A stretch of 64,000 bases of DNA from the NCBI GenBank assembly GCA_963822695.1, contig CAWGJH010000005.1, positions 55,848 to 119,847 of the forward strand. Reading direction: 5' to 3'. Positions 45,284 to 54,803 of this stretch are shown in pieces. Both the position numbers and the translations under genes were made by a program. The notes below the pieces were generated by a model. It worked only from the letters and a program-made list of their open reading frames with translations. It searched no databases and was not told the DNA's origin. Origin of the DNA: GCA-003244245 sp963822695 (GTDB lineage: Bacteria > Actinomycetota > Actinomycetes > Mycobacteriales > Pseudonocardiaceae). Every line of letters begins with the position of its first letter. Within the stretch, counting starts at the first letter, position 1.

Positions 45284-46426
45284 CTAGCCGAGGGTGGCCA
45301 GGAGGGTGGTGCTGCGCCGGTGCAGGCGTGCTGAGCTGACTTGTGTCGCGAGTTGGGTGGCATGGTCGGCGTGGGTGCGGGCTTCGTCCCGGTCGCCGTT
45401 GGCTGCGAGGGCGGTCGCGAGGGCGATGCGGGTGCGCGCTTCAGCGCGGACAGACGACGGGTCGAGCCGGTTGAGGGCATCGGTGAGGACCGCGATGGCA
45501 TCAGGCTCGCCGAAGCGGGCGAGTACCTGGCCGCGCCAGCGGGCGAGGTGCAGGGGGTTGAACCCGGTGTAAGGGCGTTCGTCGGTCGGGTCGCTGGGCA
45601 GGAGATCGGCTGCTCGATCGAGGGCGTGGAGGCTGCCGGTCCGGTCGCCGTGGACGGCGAGAGCTGAGCTGTGAACGGCGGCGAGCCAGGCTCGCAGGAC
45701 GCGGGGTGCGGCTGTGTCGGCGCGGCGCGTGGCTCCGTCGAGAAGGTCTACCGCGTCGCGGGTCGCTCCCGCATCGATGAGCACGAATACCTGTTCTCCC
45801 ACCGCGTGTGATTCGTGTGCGATGGAGTTGGATTGGGCGGCGGCTGATCGGGCACGTTCGTGATGCTGCCACGATTTATTCACGTCGCCGAGGTCGAGTG
45901 CTTGCCATCCGGCGAGGGTGTGCATCTCGGAGAGCAGGGCGGCGAGCGGTTCCCGGATGCCCGGGGCGATGCTGTGTGCGGTGAGGCCCTGGACTTGGCG
46001 GATCTTGGCGTTGAGCTCGTCGTGGACGACGACCGCGCCCAATTGCCGGTCAAGTCGGCGGAGCACGTCGAGTTGCTGGTGTAGGAGTGTGATAGTTGAC
46101 CGATCGACGCGCCGGGTGGCGTCGAGAAGTTGGCGTAGTTCGCCGGTGGGGTTGTCGCCGTCGCCGGTGGTGGCGGTCTTCGGTGGTGGTGCGAGGAGGG
46201 CTGCGATCGGCTCACCGAAGATTCGTTCGAGCAGTCGCGCGGTGGCCGGTCGAAGCGTGCCGAGGGGTCGGCCGCTGACGAGTCGCTGAAGGTGCCGCAG
46301 GCTCAGGGTGCCCGGTTCATGGTGGTCCCGGGCAAAGGTTTCGGCGTACTGTACAAACTCCTCGAAGGTCAGGCATCGCTCCCGGATGCGTTGTTCGAGT
46401 AGCGTTCGCGCCTGTGGGTTGGTCAA
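45284..46426 (-). CDS. XRE-like regulator with TPR-type C-terminal region
   Basis: 380 residues beginning MTNPQARTLLEQRIRERCL. The N-terminal 70 residues (FEEFVQYAETFARDHHEPGT, then LSLRHLQRLVSGRPLG) resemble a degenerate HTH of regulators typical of actinomycete signalling genes. The rest is alpha-helical with repeats such as RLDRQLGAVVVHDELNAKIR and DRTGSLHALDRAADLL, as in TPR-containing regulators. Divergent from the gene at 46715 across a stretch with strong hairpins. Confidence 0.7.
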   Translation of the reverse strand: MTNPQARTLLEQRIRERCLTFEEFVQYAETFARDHHEPGTLSLRHLQRLVSGRPLGTLRPATARLLERIFGEPIAALLAPPPKTATTGDGDNPTGELRQLLDATRRVDRSTITLLHQQLDVLRRLDRQLGAVVVHDELNAKIRQVQGLTAHSIAPGIREPLAALLSEMHTLAGWQALDLGDVNKSWQHHERARSAAAQSNSIAHESHAVGEQVFVLIDAGATRDAVDLLDGATRRADTAAPRVLRAWLAAVHSSALAVHGDRTGSLHALDRAADLLPSDPTDERPYTGFNPLHLARWRGQVLARFGEPDAIAVLTDALNRLDPSSVRAEARTRIALATALAANGDRDEARTHADHATQLATQVSSARLHRRSTTLLATLG

Positions 46427-46550
46427 CCCTGCTCACTTCCTCCGTGCGGGGCGTGTCTGTGGCGTCCCGATGACGAGCGTCGGTCATTCCACTAACGCCA
46501 CCCCGGGGACAACATTATTTCAGCTCGTCGCGGAGGCGAACGAGCAGGGT

Positions 46551-46644
46551 GCCCCGGTGCCGCGCCCGCCCACAACGCCACCGGGGCTCCCATCACGGCC
46601 GGGAGCCCGGTGGACCCCGATGAGTCCCGGCTCCCGGCCGTGAT
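46551..46644. other. Two adjacent stem-loops in the divergent intergenic region
   Basis: 46551-46559 pairs with 46579-46587 (9 bp), and 46592-46607 pairs perfectly with 46629-46644 (16 bp, loop 21). They lie between genes reading away from each other, so termination is unlikely; an operator, an RNA structure in the leader of the rightward gene, or a mobile-element trace are possible. Confidence 0.5.
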
Positions 46645-46714
46645 TCCCCGATTGACGGTCGAAGTCTCCGCATGCGGAGTAAGATCACCGTATGCGGGAT
46701 CGCAGGAGGGGGAT

Positions 46715-47143
46715 GTGGATCCGGAATTGACGGCATTGACGTCCACGGCGGCGGCGACGGTGGTGAAGTTGCTGGCGACGGCGGCGTGGGAGCGGGCTAC
46801 GGGCGCGGTTGGTGGGTTGTGGCGGCGGGTGCATCCGGAGCGGGCCCAGACGGTGCAAGCCGAGCTGGAGGACAGCCGGGCTGAGGTGCTTGCCGCTCGG
46901 CAGGGTGGTGATGAGCAGGTCGAGCAGGCTCTGGTGGGCGAGTGGCAGGGCCGGCTGCGGCGTCTGGTGGCCTCCGATCCGCAACTGGCGGATGAGCTGC
47001 GCCGGATGGTGGCGGAGTTGCGTCCCGTGCTGGCTGACGCCGATCCCCCGCAGCACACCACGATCACCATGCAGGCCACCACATTCGACACCAGCCGGGT
47101 CAACCAGGCGGGCCGTGACCTGCACATCACCACCGGAGAGTGA
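46715..47143 (+). CDS. Small protein with C-terminal VNQAGRDLHI motif (possible amyloid-signalling partner)
   Basis: 142 residues from GTG 46715, behind a strong AGGAGGGGG site. The N-terminal part is helical (TSTAAATVVKLLATAAWERA), a Glu/Arg-rich middle follows, and the C-terminus reads TTFDTSRVNQAGRDLHIT. A copy of the motif with the same spacing occurs in the STAND remnant just downstream (DARVNQVARDLH). Short matching motifs at the end of an effector or adaptor and at the start of an NLR-like protein are how bacterial amyloid signalling pairs look; whether this motif is one is inference. Confidence 0.6.
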   Translation: MDPELTALTSTAAATVVKLLATAAWERATGAVGGLWRRVHPERAQTVQAELEDSRAEVLAARQGGDEQVEQALVGEWQGRLRRLVASDPQLADELRRMVAELRPVLADADPPQHTTITMQATTFDTSRVNQAGRDLHITTGE

Positions 47144-47180
47144 TCGGGACACGCCGGGGAGCAGCCCACGGAACCGCCGA
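46868..47180 (+). repeat. Duplicated block, copy 1
   Basis: About 313 bp covering the last 270 bp of the small gene plus 37 bp after its stop. It recurs at 48225-48539 with only scattered differences (for example CTT/CTG and GGG/GAG). Confidence 0.8.
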
Positions 47181-47189
47181 CACCGCCAC

Positions 47190-47386
47190 CTGCGGGAGAT
47201 CCTGTTCACCTGTGAAGTACACGCTTCCGGCGACGCCCGCGTTAACCAAGTTGCCCGGGACCTGCACGATCAGGACGGTGTTCGCGGTGCGCGGCGGGTC
47301 GAGTCAGGCACGGAGTGGCCGTATCCGGAGTTGGCCTCGTTTAGCCGTTGTGACTGGTCGTCGGCGGGTGACCGTGGACAACGCGG
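47190..47386 (+). pseudogene. N-terminal remnant of a STAND NTPase protein
   Basis: The frame reads EVHASGDARVNQVARDLHDQDG, then TEWPYPELASFSR. STAND-WD40 proteins typically start with such a motif followed by PYxGLxxF (the same PYRGLLPF occurs in the gene at 52979). Everything after this is replaced by unrelated sequence. So a second STAND gene once lay downstream of the small protein. Confidence 0.55.
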
Positions 47387-47719
47387 CTACAGGCCCAGCC
47401 GGGCCTTGATCCGCGGCAGCGGCTCGTCAGCCGGGATGTGCTCCTCGGCCAGCCGGGCGGCCGCCCGGCCGTACATAGCCCGGTGCGCCGTGGGCCCGGT
47501 CACCGCGGTCAGCCGCGCCACCCGCCGCCAAGACTCCAGCGTCGCCAGCACCTCGGCCAGATCCAACGTCTCGGTGGCCCTGGCCATGACTTCGCGCCAT
47601 TGCTGGTCGAACTCGGCGGCTTCCTCCGGGATCAACGCGGCACGGACCTCGGCCGGAGTAGCGTCGGAGAACGACGGTCCGCTGCGACCGTGCCGTGATC
47701 GGGGAGTCGCGGCGGTCAC
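47387..47719 (-). CDS. DUF6247-type protein (antitoxin-like)
   Basis: 110 residues from GTG 47719. FSDATPAEVRAALIPEEAAEF, then QWREVMARATETLDLAEVLA and a C-terminal RIKARL block match the DUF6247 family I remember from actinomycete TA-like pairs. No toxin partner is seen next to it. Confidence 0.6.
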   Translation of the reverse strand: MTAATPRSRHGRSGPSFSDATPAEVRAALIPEEAAEFDQQWREVMARATETLDLAEVLATLESWRRVARLTAVTGPTAHRAMYGRAAARLAEEHIPADEPLPRIKARLGL

Positions 47720-47820
47720 ACCGCACACAATAGCCGCCCGGACCGACAACACGGTCCGGCCATGGACGATGACGCGGCCGACGCAGCCTCCTCGTCGAGC
47801 TACAGACCGACCCAGAGGCA

Positions 47821-48056
47821 ATGGTCAACCCCGAATGGCTTCGGCATCGACCCGACCTCTACCCGGTCCCGGCCACCTACTTCCTGTTCCACGACGCCAA
47901 CCTCACACGCTGCGCCAAGCCCCGGCCACCCTGCAGGCCAGCGACCTGTCGGGCGACTACGCCGAGACTCCAGTCGAAGATCCCGCCCGCATCAACTCCA
48001 GCTACCTGCTCCCGCGCGACGACCGCACCCTGCGTCCCGCCTGGATGACCCGCGTC
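47821..48056 (+). pseudogene. Frameshifted hypothetical gene piece
   Basis: One frame reads MVNPEWLRHRPDLYPVPATY, then FLFHDANLTRCA; a different frame continues with DLSGDYAETPVEDPARINSS, then YLLPRDDRTLRPAWM. The two together suggest one gene with a frameshift near 47915, cut off at the IS6 fragment. Family not recognised. Confidence 0.35.
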
Positions 48057-48222
48057 CGGTCTGTTGCGTCGGTGGAGAGCAAGATCAGGCAGGCTGGGTC
48101 GATGCGTCGTCGCTCTCGTCGAGTGCCGGCATTGAGGTCCAGCTTCGCGGGGTTTCGCTTCCCTCCGGATCTGATCACGCTCGCGGTTCGCTGGTACCTG
48201 CGCTACGGGCTCTCCTACCGAG
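48057..48222 (+). mobile_element. Left-end fragment of an IS6-family element
   Basis: From ATG 48102 the frame contains FAGFRFPPDLITLAVRWYLR then YGLSYRD, the invariant N-terminal block of IS6-family transposases. The upstream TCTGTTGCGTC resembles an IS6 terminal repeat. The transposase is cut exactly where the duplicated block begins, so its catalytic domain is missing. Confidence 0.75.
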
Positions 48223-48500
48223 ACGAGGACAGCCGGGCTGAGGTGCTGGCCGCTCGGCAGGGTGGTGATGAGCAGGTCGAGCAGGCTCTGGTGAGCGAGT
48301 GGCAGGGCCGGCTGCGGCGTCTGGTGGCCGCCGATCCGCACCTGGCGGATGAGCTGCGGCGGATGGTGGCGGAGTTGCGTCCCGTGCTGGCTGACGCCGA
48401 TCCCCCGCAGCACACCACGATCACCATGCAGGCCACCACATTCGACACCAGCCGGGTCAACCAGGCGGGCCGTGACCTGCACATCACCACCGGAGAGTGA
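48102..48500 (+). CDS. Chimeric ORF: IS6 transposase start fused to small-protein end
   Basis: 132 residues in one frame: the first 41 are IS6 transposase N-terminus, the rest copy 2 of the helical region ending VNQAGRDLHITTGE. The fusion is in frame, so a hybrid protein could be made, but it is most easily seen as an accident of IS-mediated duplication. Confidence 0.5.
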   Translation: MRRRSRRVPALRSSFAGFRFPPDLITLAVRWYLRYGLSYRDEDSRAEVLAARQGGDEQVEQALVSEWQGRLRRLVAADPHLADELRRMVAELRPVLADADPPQHTTITMQATTFDTSRVNQAGRDLHITTGE

Positions 48501-48539
48501 TCGAGACGCTCCAGGGATCAGCCCCCGGAACCGCCGACA
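48225..48539 (+). repeat. Duplicated block, copy 2
   Basis: Second copy of the 46868-47180 block, offset by 1357 bp, directly joined to the IS6 fragment at its left end. Confidence 0.8.
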
Positions 48540-48638
48540 TGGTGTGCAGCAGTTCGTGGATAGGAGCGTAGATGAAGATCACAATAGTTCGTCCACTGTG
48601 GATCGACTGAGCAGGACGAGGTGGGGGGCATTGCCAAG

Positions 48639-51600
48639 TCACGGGCAGGGCGGGCGGTAGGGCAGATCCTTTGAGACGTACTGCTGCCACTTCGTTGGGG
48701 TGAGGGTGTTCGTGGTGGTGGCGCAGATCCGCTGGATTGCTTGGTTGACGTTCATCCCCCACAGACGCACCGTCTGATCGTAGCTACCGCTGGCCAGGGT
48801 GCGCCCATCCGGGCTGAACACCAACGCCCTGACCAAGCCGGCGTGGCCGATGAGGGGTGGGCCCAGGGGTGTGGGGTGGGCTGGGTCGGTCACGTTCCAC
48901 AGCCGCACGGTCTCGTCTCTGCTGCCGGTGGCCAGGGTGCGCCCATCCGGGCTGAACGCCACCGCGTTGACCTGGTTGGTGTGGCCGGTGAGGGGTGGGC
49001 CCAGGGGCGTGGGGTGGGTCGGGTCGGTCAGGTTCCACAACCGCACGGTCTGGTCGGTGCTGCCGCTGGCTAGGGTATGCCCATCCGGGCTGAACGCCAC
49101 CGCGCCGACGTAGTTGGTGTGGCCGGTCAGGGGTTGGCCCAGGGGCGTGGGGTGGGCCGGGTCGGTCACGTTCCACAGCCGCACGGTCTGGTCAAAGCTG
49201 CCGCTGGCCAGGGTGTGCCCATCCGGGCTGAACGCCACCGCGAAGACGGTATTGGTGTGGCCGGTGAGGGGTTGGCCCAGGGGTGTGGGGTGAGCCGGGT
49301 CGGTCACATTCCACAACCGCACCGTGTTGTCGTTGCTGGCGCTGGCCAGGGTGCGCCCATCCGGGCTGAACGCTACCGCTTCGACGTTGTCGGTGTGGCC
49401 GGTCAGGGGTGTGCCCAGGGGTGTGGGGTGGGCTGGGTCGGTCACATTCCACAACCGCACGGTCCGGTCGTCGCTGCCGCTGGCCAGGGTGCGCCTATCC
49501 GGGCTGAACGCCACCGCGTCGACGGAGTTGGTGTGGCCGGTCAGGGGCGTGCCCAGGGGTGTGGGGTGGGCGGGTCGGTCACGTTCCACAACCGCACGGT
49601 CCGGTCGCGCTGCCGCTGGCCAGGGTGCGCCCATCCGGACTGAACGCCACCGCGTTGACCCAGTTGGTGTGGCCGGTCATGGGAGTGCGAGAGGGGATCG
49701 TTCCACAGCCGCACCGTTCTGGTCGCCGCCGCTGGCCAGGGTGCGCCTATCCGGGCTGAACGCCACCGCGTAGACCGGGTTGGTGTGGCCGGTGAGGGGC
49801 TGGCCAACGGTGGGGTTGGCCGGGTCGGTCAGGTTCCACAACCGCACGGTCTGGTCGGCGCTGCCGGTGGCCAGGGTGCGCCCATCCGGGCTGAACGCCA
49901 CCGCGAAGACCGAGTCAGTGTGGCCGGTCAGGGGTTGGCCCAGGGGTGCGGGGTGGGCTGGGTCGGTCAGGTTCCACAGCCGCACGGTCTGGTCGGTGCT
50001 ACCGCTGGCCAGGGTGCGCCCATCCGGGCTGAACGCCACCGCGTGACGTTGGTGTGGCCGGTGAGGGGTTGGCCCAGGGGTGTGGGGTGGCGCGGGTCGG
50101 TCACGTTCCACAGCCGCACGGTCTGGTCGGCGCTGCCGGTGGCCAGGGTGTGCCCATCCGGGCTGAACGCCACTGCGAAGACGCTATTGGTGTGGCCGGT
50201 CAGGGGTTGGCCCAGGGGTGTGGGGTGGGCGGGTCAGTCACATCCCACAACCGCACCGTAGTGTCGAGGCTGCCGGTGGCCAGGGTGTGCCCATCCGGGC
50301 TGAACGCCACCGCGAAGACCCAGCTGGTGTGGCCGGTGAGGGGTGGCCAGGGGTGTGGGGTGGCGGGGTCGGTCACGTTCCACAACCGCACGGTCTGGTC
50401 GCCGCTGCCGGTGGCCAGGGTGCGCCCATCCGGGCTGAACGCCACCGCGTTGACGTAGTCGGTGTGGCCGGTGAGGGTTGGCCCAGGGGTGTGGGGTGGG
50501 CCGTGGTCGGTCACGTTCCATAACCGCACCGTGTGGTCGTTGCTGCCGCTGGCCAGGGTGTGCCCATCGGGGCTGAACGCCACCGCCTTGACGATGTTGG
50601 TGTGGCCGGTCAGCGGGGTGGCACAGGGCTGCGTGGCCAAGGCGGTGACCAGGGCTGTGAGAGGCTTCTCGGGGTCGGATTGCAATTCGGTAGGCGGCCA
50701 GGTCGAGTTGCGCGGCGAGAGGACGTTAGTGCTGCGCAGTCGGTCAGCTTGCGCGGCAACCTGGCTGAAGATGGCGGTGTCGCGTTCGGTTGGCGGCGGA
50801 CCGCTGTTCGGAAAGCGCAAAGAGGAAGCCGCCGACGGCGATCACGAGCAGCGTGGTCAGGGCAGCGATGAACTGGCGCTGGCGGCGGGTCCTTTGGCGG
50901 GCTGCCTCCTCGACCTGGTGGCGAGCTTCCTCTGCTTGGTGGCGAGCTTCCTCTGCTTTTTGCTTGGTGGGCTGCTTCCTCGGCGCGGTTACGCGCTTCC
51001 TCCAGTTCCGCGATCCGCTGGAGCAGGAGGTTTTTGCTGCGTTCGACCAGTTCGCGGACTTCGGTGGGGATGTCATCTGGCCGTTCGGCCAACCAGTGTT
51101 CCGCCTCGCTGATGCGCGCCTCGGGGAGCAGCTCGTTGTTGACCACGCGGTCTTCCATGGTGACCAGCCAGCGTTGGAAGCCCGCGTCGGAGTCCACCCA
51201 GCGGGCGAACCGTGACCAGGATCGGATCAGCGCCTCGTGCGCCAGCTCCGCCGTCGCACCACCTCCGGTGGTGTCCTCGTCCATCATCAGTCGCCGATCA
51301 TCAGCAGGCGCCGGCGTGCCAACTCTTCGACCACGGGCCAGTCCTGGGCGAGACGGTCTCGTCCCACGACACGCCGGGTTGCCTGCGCGGCTCCCTCCCG
51401 GCTGCGGACCAGGGCCAGCATCACCCGCCGGACGCGGTCGCCGAGCCCGCGTTCCTCCAACTCAGCGAAGACCTCTTCGGCGTACCGGTCGAGGGCTCCG
51501 GCGACACCGCCGAGGCCGTGGTAGTCAGCGAACGTCAACCGCCGCCGCCGCTGGCGCGCCCACAGCTCGGTCAGCGCGAACTCCATCAACGGCAAACCAC

Positions 51601-52979
51601 CACCGCCCCCGGCCGCATCAATCGCGATCTGTCTGGCCAACCCGTCGTCATACCGCACACCGCGCACCCGCGCCGGTTCACTCACCGCGCGCTCCAACGT
51701 CTCCACGCCCATTGGGGACAGCGGCAACAAACGGTCCTGCAGCCGGCCTCCGACGTCGGCGTGGTCCAGCAGCGGCTGCACGAAATCGGCCCGCAACGTA
51801 CACACCAACCGGTAGGGCACATTATCGACGTCCGCAGGGGGCAACACCCGGTCCAGGAACTCCGCTCGTTCCCCCGCCGGGCAGGTGGTGAGCATTTCCT
51901 CGAACTGATCGGCGTGGAGCAGGATGCGGCGCCCGCCCAGCAGCACGCTCAGCTTGCCCGCCACCCCCGCCAATCCTTCCTCCCGGACCTGCTCACCACG
52001 CCGATCCACGGCGGTGGTGCTCAGTGCCTGATCGGGCGCCTCCAGCTCATACAGCGCCCTGGCCACCGCGAAAAACGGCGTCTCCCCGGGCCGGAACGTC
52101 GCCACGGCCCACTGCTCCGTCCCCAGCAACGCGGGCAGCAACCCAGCATTAACCAGCGAAGACTTGCCCACCCCCGAGGGACCGACCACCACCACCAGGG
52201 CACGCTCGTCCACCATCCGCCGAAGCCGTAGCAGCCTCCTCTTCCCGCCCGACGAACAACCCCGTCTCGGCATCCTCGGCTCGAAAGGGCAACAAGCCCC
52301 GGTACGGGCAGGCCGGCACGCTCTCCAGCACCTCCGGCCAGGCATCCACCAAGCGGGCCACCGGAATCGCGTACGCGTCCCGGACCTCCGCATCCCGACT
52401 CGCCACGGCCAGCATCCCCACCACAGCATCCCCCACACCATCGGCCACCACGGCCGGGGAACCGCTGTACCCAGGCTGCGCGCGAAAAGCCGCCTCGCTG
52501 TCCGCATCCAGCTGGATCATCCCGCCGCCGACCGCACCACCCAGCCGGCAGCACGCCCACGCCCCGTCCCGCCGCAGCGGCTCACCCGGATAACCGAACA
52601 GATCGACCTCCGCGTCCCGGACATCCACCGCCTCGGCCAACCGCGCCGGACCCGCCCCCACCGGCAGACCCTCCCCCACCAAAACCAGACCAGCCACATC
52701 CCCACCCGCGACACCCAAGACCGGCGGCGGCACCCACACCTGCACCCGACAACTCCGCAACGGCGCCCCCTCCGGATCACCCAGCAGCGGAAACTCCACC
52801 TGCACCCGCACCTGCTCCCCCGGCGCCTCCTGATCCCGCTGCGCCCGACCCAACGCCGCATTCACCACATGCGCGCACGTCAGGACATGCCGATCACCCA
52901 CCACGAACCCCACCCCGGCCGGCAGCGCCGACCCGGTGCGCAGCACCCGGACGACGAACCCCTCCCGCCTGGCATGCAA
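48639..52979 (-). pseudogene. Trypsin-STAND NTPase-14x WD40 protein, many frameshifts
   Basis: A 4.3-kb gene spread over several minus-strand frames. First segment (52979 to about 52243, TTG start after a GAGGG site): trypsin-like domain with His in CAHVVNAALG, Asp in GGDVAGLVLV and Ser in QPGYSGSPAVV. Then PYRGLLPFRAEDAETGLFVG and, after a frameshift, the nSTAND1 NTPase (GPSGVGKSSLVNAG; HADQFEE). From 51287 another frame gives ELAHEALIRSWSRFARW, a Glu/Ala-rich coiled coil, and, after a shift, a membrane span FIAALTTLLVIAVGGFLFAL. Between 50600 and 48760 lie fourteen WD repeats of about 135 bp (GHTNxVxAVAFSPDGRTLAS-GS-D-TVRLWNVTD), equal to two seven-blade propellers, broken by at least six small indels. 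The indels fall in G/C runs and inside repeats, so slippage or sequencing errors are both possible. Confidence 0.85.
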
Positions 52980-53329
52980 TACCGGCTACCCTCACTTCGT
53001 GACGTATCTGCCTTCCAGGACATCGTAACTTTGAAGTTCACTTCCGCGGTGCCCTTAGCGATGATCACGCCGGTCTCGCCCCCCAGCTTCACCCCGAACT
53101 CCACCGCCATCTCCCCCGGCGTCATCTCCCGCAACACACCAATGATCTTGGCTAATGACGGCTTGACGTCGGCGAGGGCTTCCTCCAGCGTCACGCGTGC
53201 CCGGGCCGCCACCTTCCCCGGCTCAGGCGAAGCGAGAACCAGATCATCCGGCACCTCACTACGGTCAACCTCAAACACCACAACATCACCGGTACCCCCA
53301 CCCACCGGAACACCCAACAAATACGACAC
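52880..53329 (-). CDS. Trypsin-co-occurring (Trypco1/CU044_2847) protein
   Basis: 149 residues from GTG 53329 behind AGGAGCGATGC. Blocks: VSYLLGVPVGGGTGDVVVFE, EVPDDLVLASPEPGKVA, RARVTLEEALADVKPSLAKI and MTPGEMAVEFGVKLGGETGV. This is the Trypco1 family, found beside trypsin-STAND proteins in conflict systems. Its tail runs about 100 bp into the start of the protease-STAND gene, giving an unusually long overlap. Confidence 0.85.
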   Translation of the reverse strand: MSYLLGVPVGGGTGDVVVFEVDRSEVPDDLVLASPEPGKVAARARVTLEEALADVKPSLAKIIGVLREMTPGEMAVEFGVKLGGETGVIIAKGTAEVNFKVTMSWKADTSRSEGSRYCMPGGRGSSSGCCAPGRRCRPGWGSWWVIGMS

Positions 53330-54156
53330 GCATCGCTCCTGGGAAGCTGCCTCAGTGCTCCGAATGGTCGAACTTGGCAATCACCTCCCGATGTGACCGA
53401 TTCCCCGAGTAGCCAGACGGCACGGACCGTGAATGGCGTACTAACACGACTGCAGGCTTCTCCGTTCCACCTTCGTGCCCCTCGGATATAGACGTGGGTT
53501 GGGCTCAGGAAGAAGCCTCGGGTCAGTTCGGGGAGCCGCTGGACCCGTCGCAGGGCATCCAACGCGATGTTCCAGAGGTCGTCTTTGCCATCGGTACTGT
53601 ACCGCGCGGCTGAACGGTTGTTTGCGTCGAACAACTAAGCGCATCACAAAACAAGAGGCTTATGTAGAACTCCTTTAGAACAAGATCATGCCCTCATCAG
53701 TGCAGGTCAGCAGTGTGGTAGCGGGCGCACTTCCGAGTTCCGCATAAGCCTCCAAGAACCACGCTGATCACCCACCGTTACCAACCCTAGACCGCCCTAC
53801 CGGTTACAAGGGGTGGGTGGTGTCCATTCCAAGTTTCGCAGTGAGGAGATCCAGGTGCCTGCTCACGCCAATCGCAAACATCACTCCGCAAGCCGTCATC
53901 CCTTAGAACACTCAACCAGTGGTTTAGTCTCGCACAATAATGACCCGTGCTGGCTACAGCGGCAATAAGCGAGATCCGAACCACTCGAATGGCCTAATAT
54001 TCGTCAGTCTAGGTGCCGGCCTGCATACTCTCTGTTCGACCACTCTCACCTATAGCTACTCTTCGAACGCGAGTTCTCACTGAGGAGGTTCACAGCAGTC
54101 TCGCGAGGGACTTGCACACGCTGAGTTGCGGAATGCGGAATGCGCCCCACGAGCGC
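53330..54156. other. 830-bp gene-free stretch
   Basis: No ORF here resembles a family I know, and GC content is lower between 53640 and 54110. No tRNA or clear repeat was seen. It includes the promoter side of the Trypco1 operon. Confidence 0.4.
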
Positions 54157-54297
54157 TCATGGCGGTCCCTTACCCTCCGGGCACCAGCCGGTGACCAGCA
54201 CCGCGGTCCTCTCACCCCACACCTTGCGCAACACCGTGTGGATGGTCGCGGTATCAGTCCAGGCCTGGGACCCGGTGATGAGCGCCCGCCGGGTCAT
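54157..54297 (-). pseudogene. Start of a SLOG/DUF2493-like protein
   Basis: From ATG 54297: MTRRALITGSQAWTDTATIH, then VLVTGWCPEG. This is the first third of the DUF2493 (SLOG) family, where a GA(C) PxGAD motif would follow; here the frame ends. Coupled by ATGA to the zinc-ribbon ORF upstream. Confidence 0.55.
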
Positions 54298-54473
54298 CGC
54301 GACAGACCCGCGCGGTAATAGGGCTCGACGGTGATGGGCCATTCGTGCCCGCAACGGCAGGCCCAGGAGTCCGTCTGGGGTGTGCTGCCGACCCATCGGA
54401 GGCTGGTGGTCGCACCGCACCCGGGGCACGCCTCCTCGTCGTCGGTGACGTCATGGGTAGTGTAGCCCAGTCG
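54294..54473 (-). CDS. Small zinc-ribbon protein, N-terminus unclear
   Basis: Frame with ACPGCGATTSLRWVGSTPQT then DSWACRCGHEWPITVEP, so four Cys in two CxxC-like pairs. Such short zinc-ribbon proteins often sit beside the DUF2493 gene in actinomycete plasmids and integrative elements. No ATG or GTG is found in frame after the upstream stop, so the start is lost or atypical. Confidence 0.45.
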   Translation of the reverse strand, partial: RLGYTTHDVTDDEEACPGCGATTSLRWVGSTPQTDSWACRCGHEWPITVEPYYRAGLSR

Positions 54474-54552
54474 CTAGGCTTCGGGTCGATGCTCGGCGCA
54501 GATGCCCTTGGTGTGCAGCTCCGAGTTTTCGATGTACGCGGCTGCTGGGTGG

Positions 54553-54639
54553 TCACAGCAGGATAGGCGGAGGTACCGTAGCCGCCTCAGGTCGCATGGC
54601 CAGGACACCAGCGAGACAGTGCGAGTTCTGGGTGCTCAT
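54553..54639 (-). CDS. 28-residue ORF overlapping the preceding small ORF
   Basis: Starts by ATGA overlap with the stop of the 55-residue ORF and reads MSTQNSHCLAGVLAMRPEAA to a stop at 54553. Coupling is the only support; it may be chance. Confidence 0.2.
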   Translation of the reverse strand: MSTQNSHCLAGVLAMRPEAATVPPPILL

Positions 54640-54803
54640 CTGGTGTCCTTCTGGTCGCCTTGGATGGCGGCCCGGGTGAACAGTTCGCCGAGGTTGACGC
54701 AGCCGGCATTCGTGCCGGCTGGTGTGCGGTGGATGTCGCGGCCCCACACCACGACCCGCTGCTGGTGCCATGCCTTGTCCCGTTCGGTCCGCTGGTGAGC
54801 CAT
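54636..54803 (-). CDS. 55-residue hypothetical protein
   Basis: MAHQRTERDKAWHQQRVVVW, then DIHRTPAGTNAGCVNLGELF, ending with QGDQKDTR. Balanced composition and a Gly-rich stretch resembling a ribosome site upstream suggest a real small gene of an integrative element. Family not recognised. Confidence 0.35.
   Translation of the reverse strand: MAHQRTERDKAWHQQRVVVWGRDIHRTPAGTNAGCVNLGELFTRAAIQGDQKDTR

Noticed and set aside
53441..53678. Short ORFs upstream of the Trypco1 gene
   Set aside because: No start context, no family, and low GC bias between codon positions.
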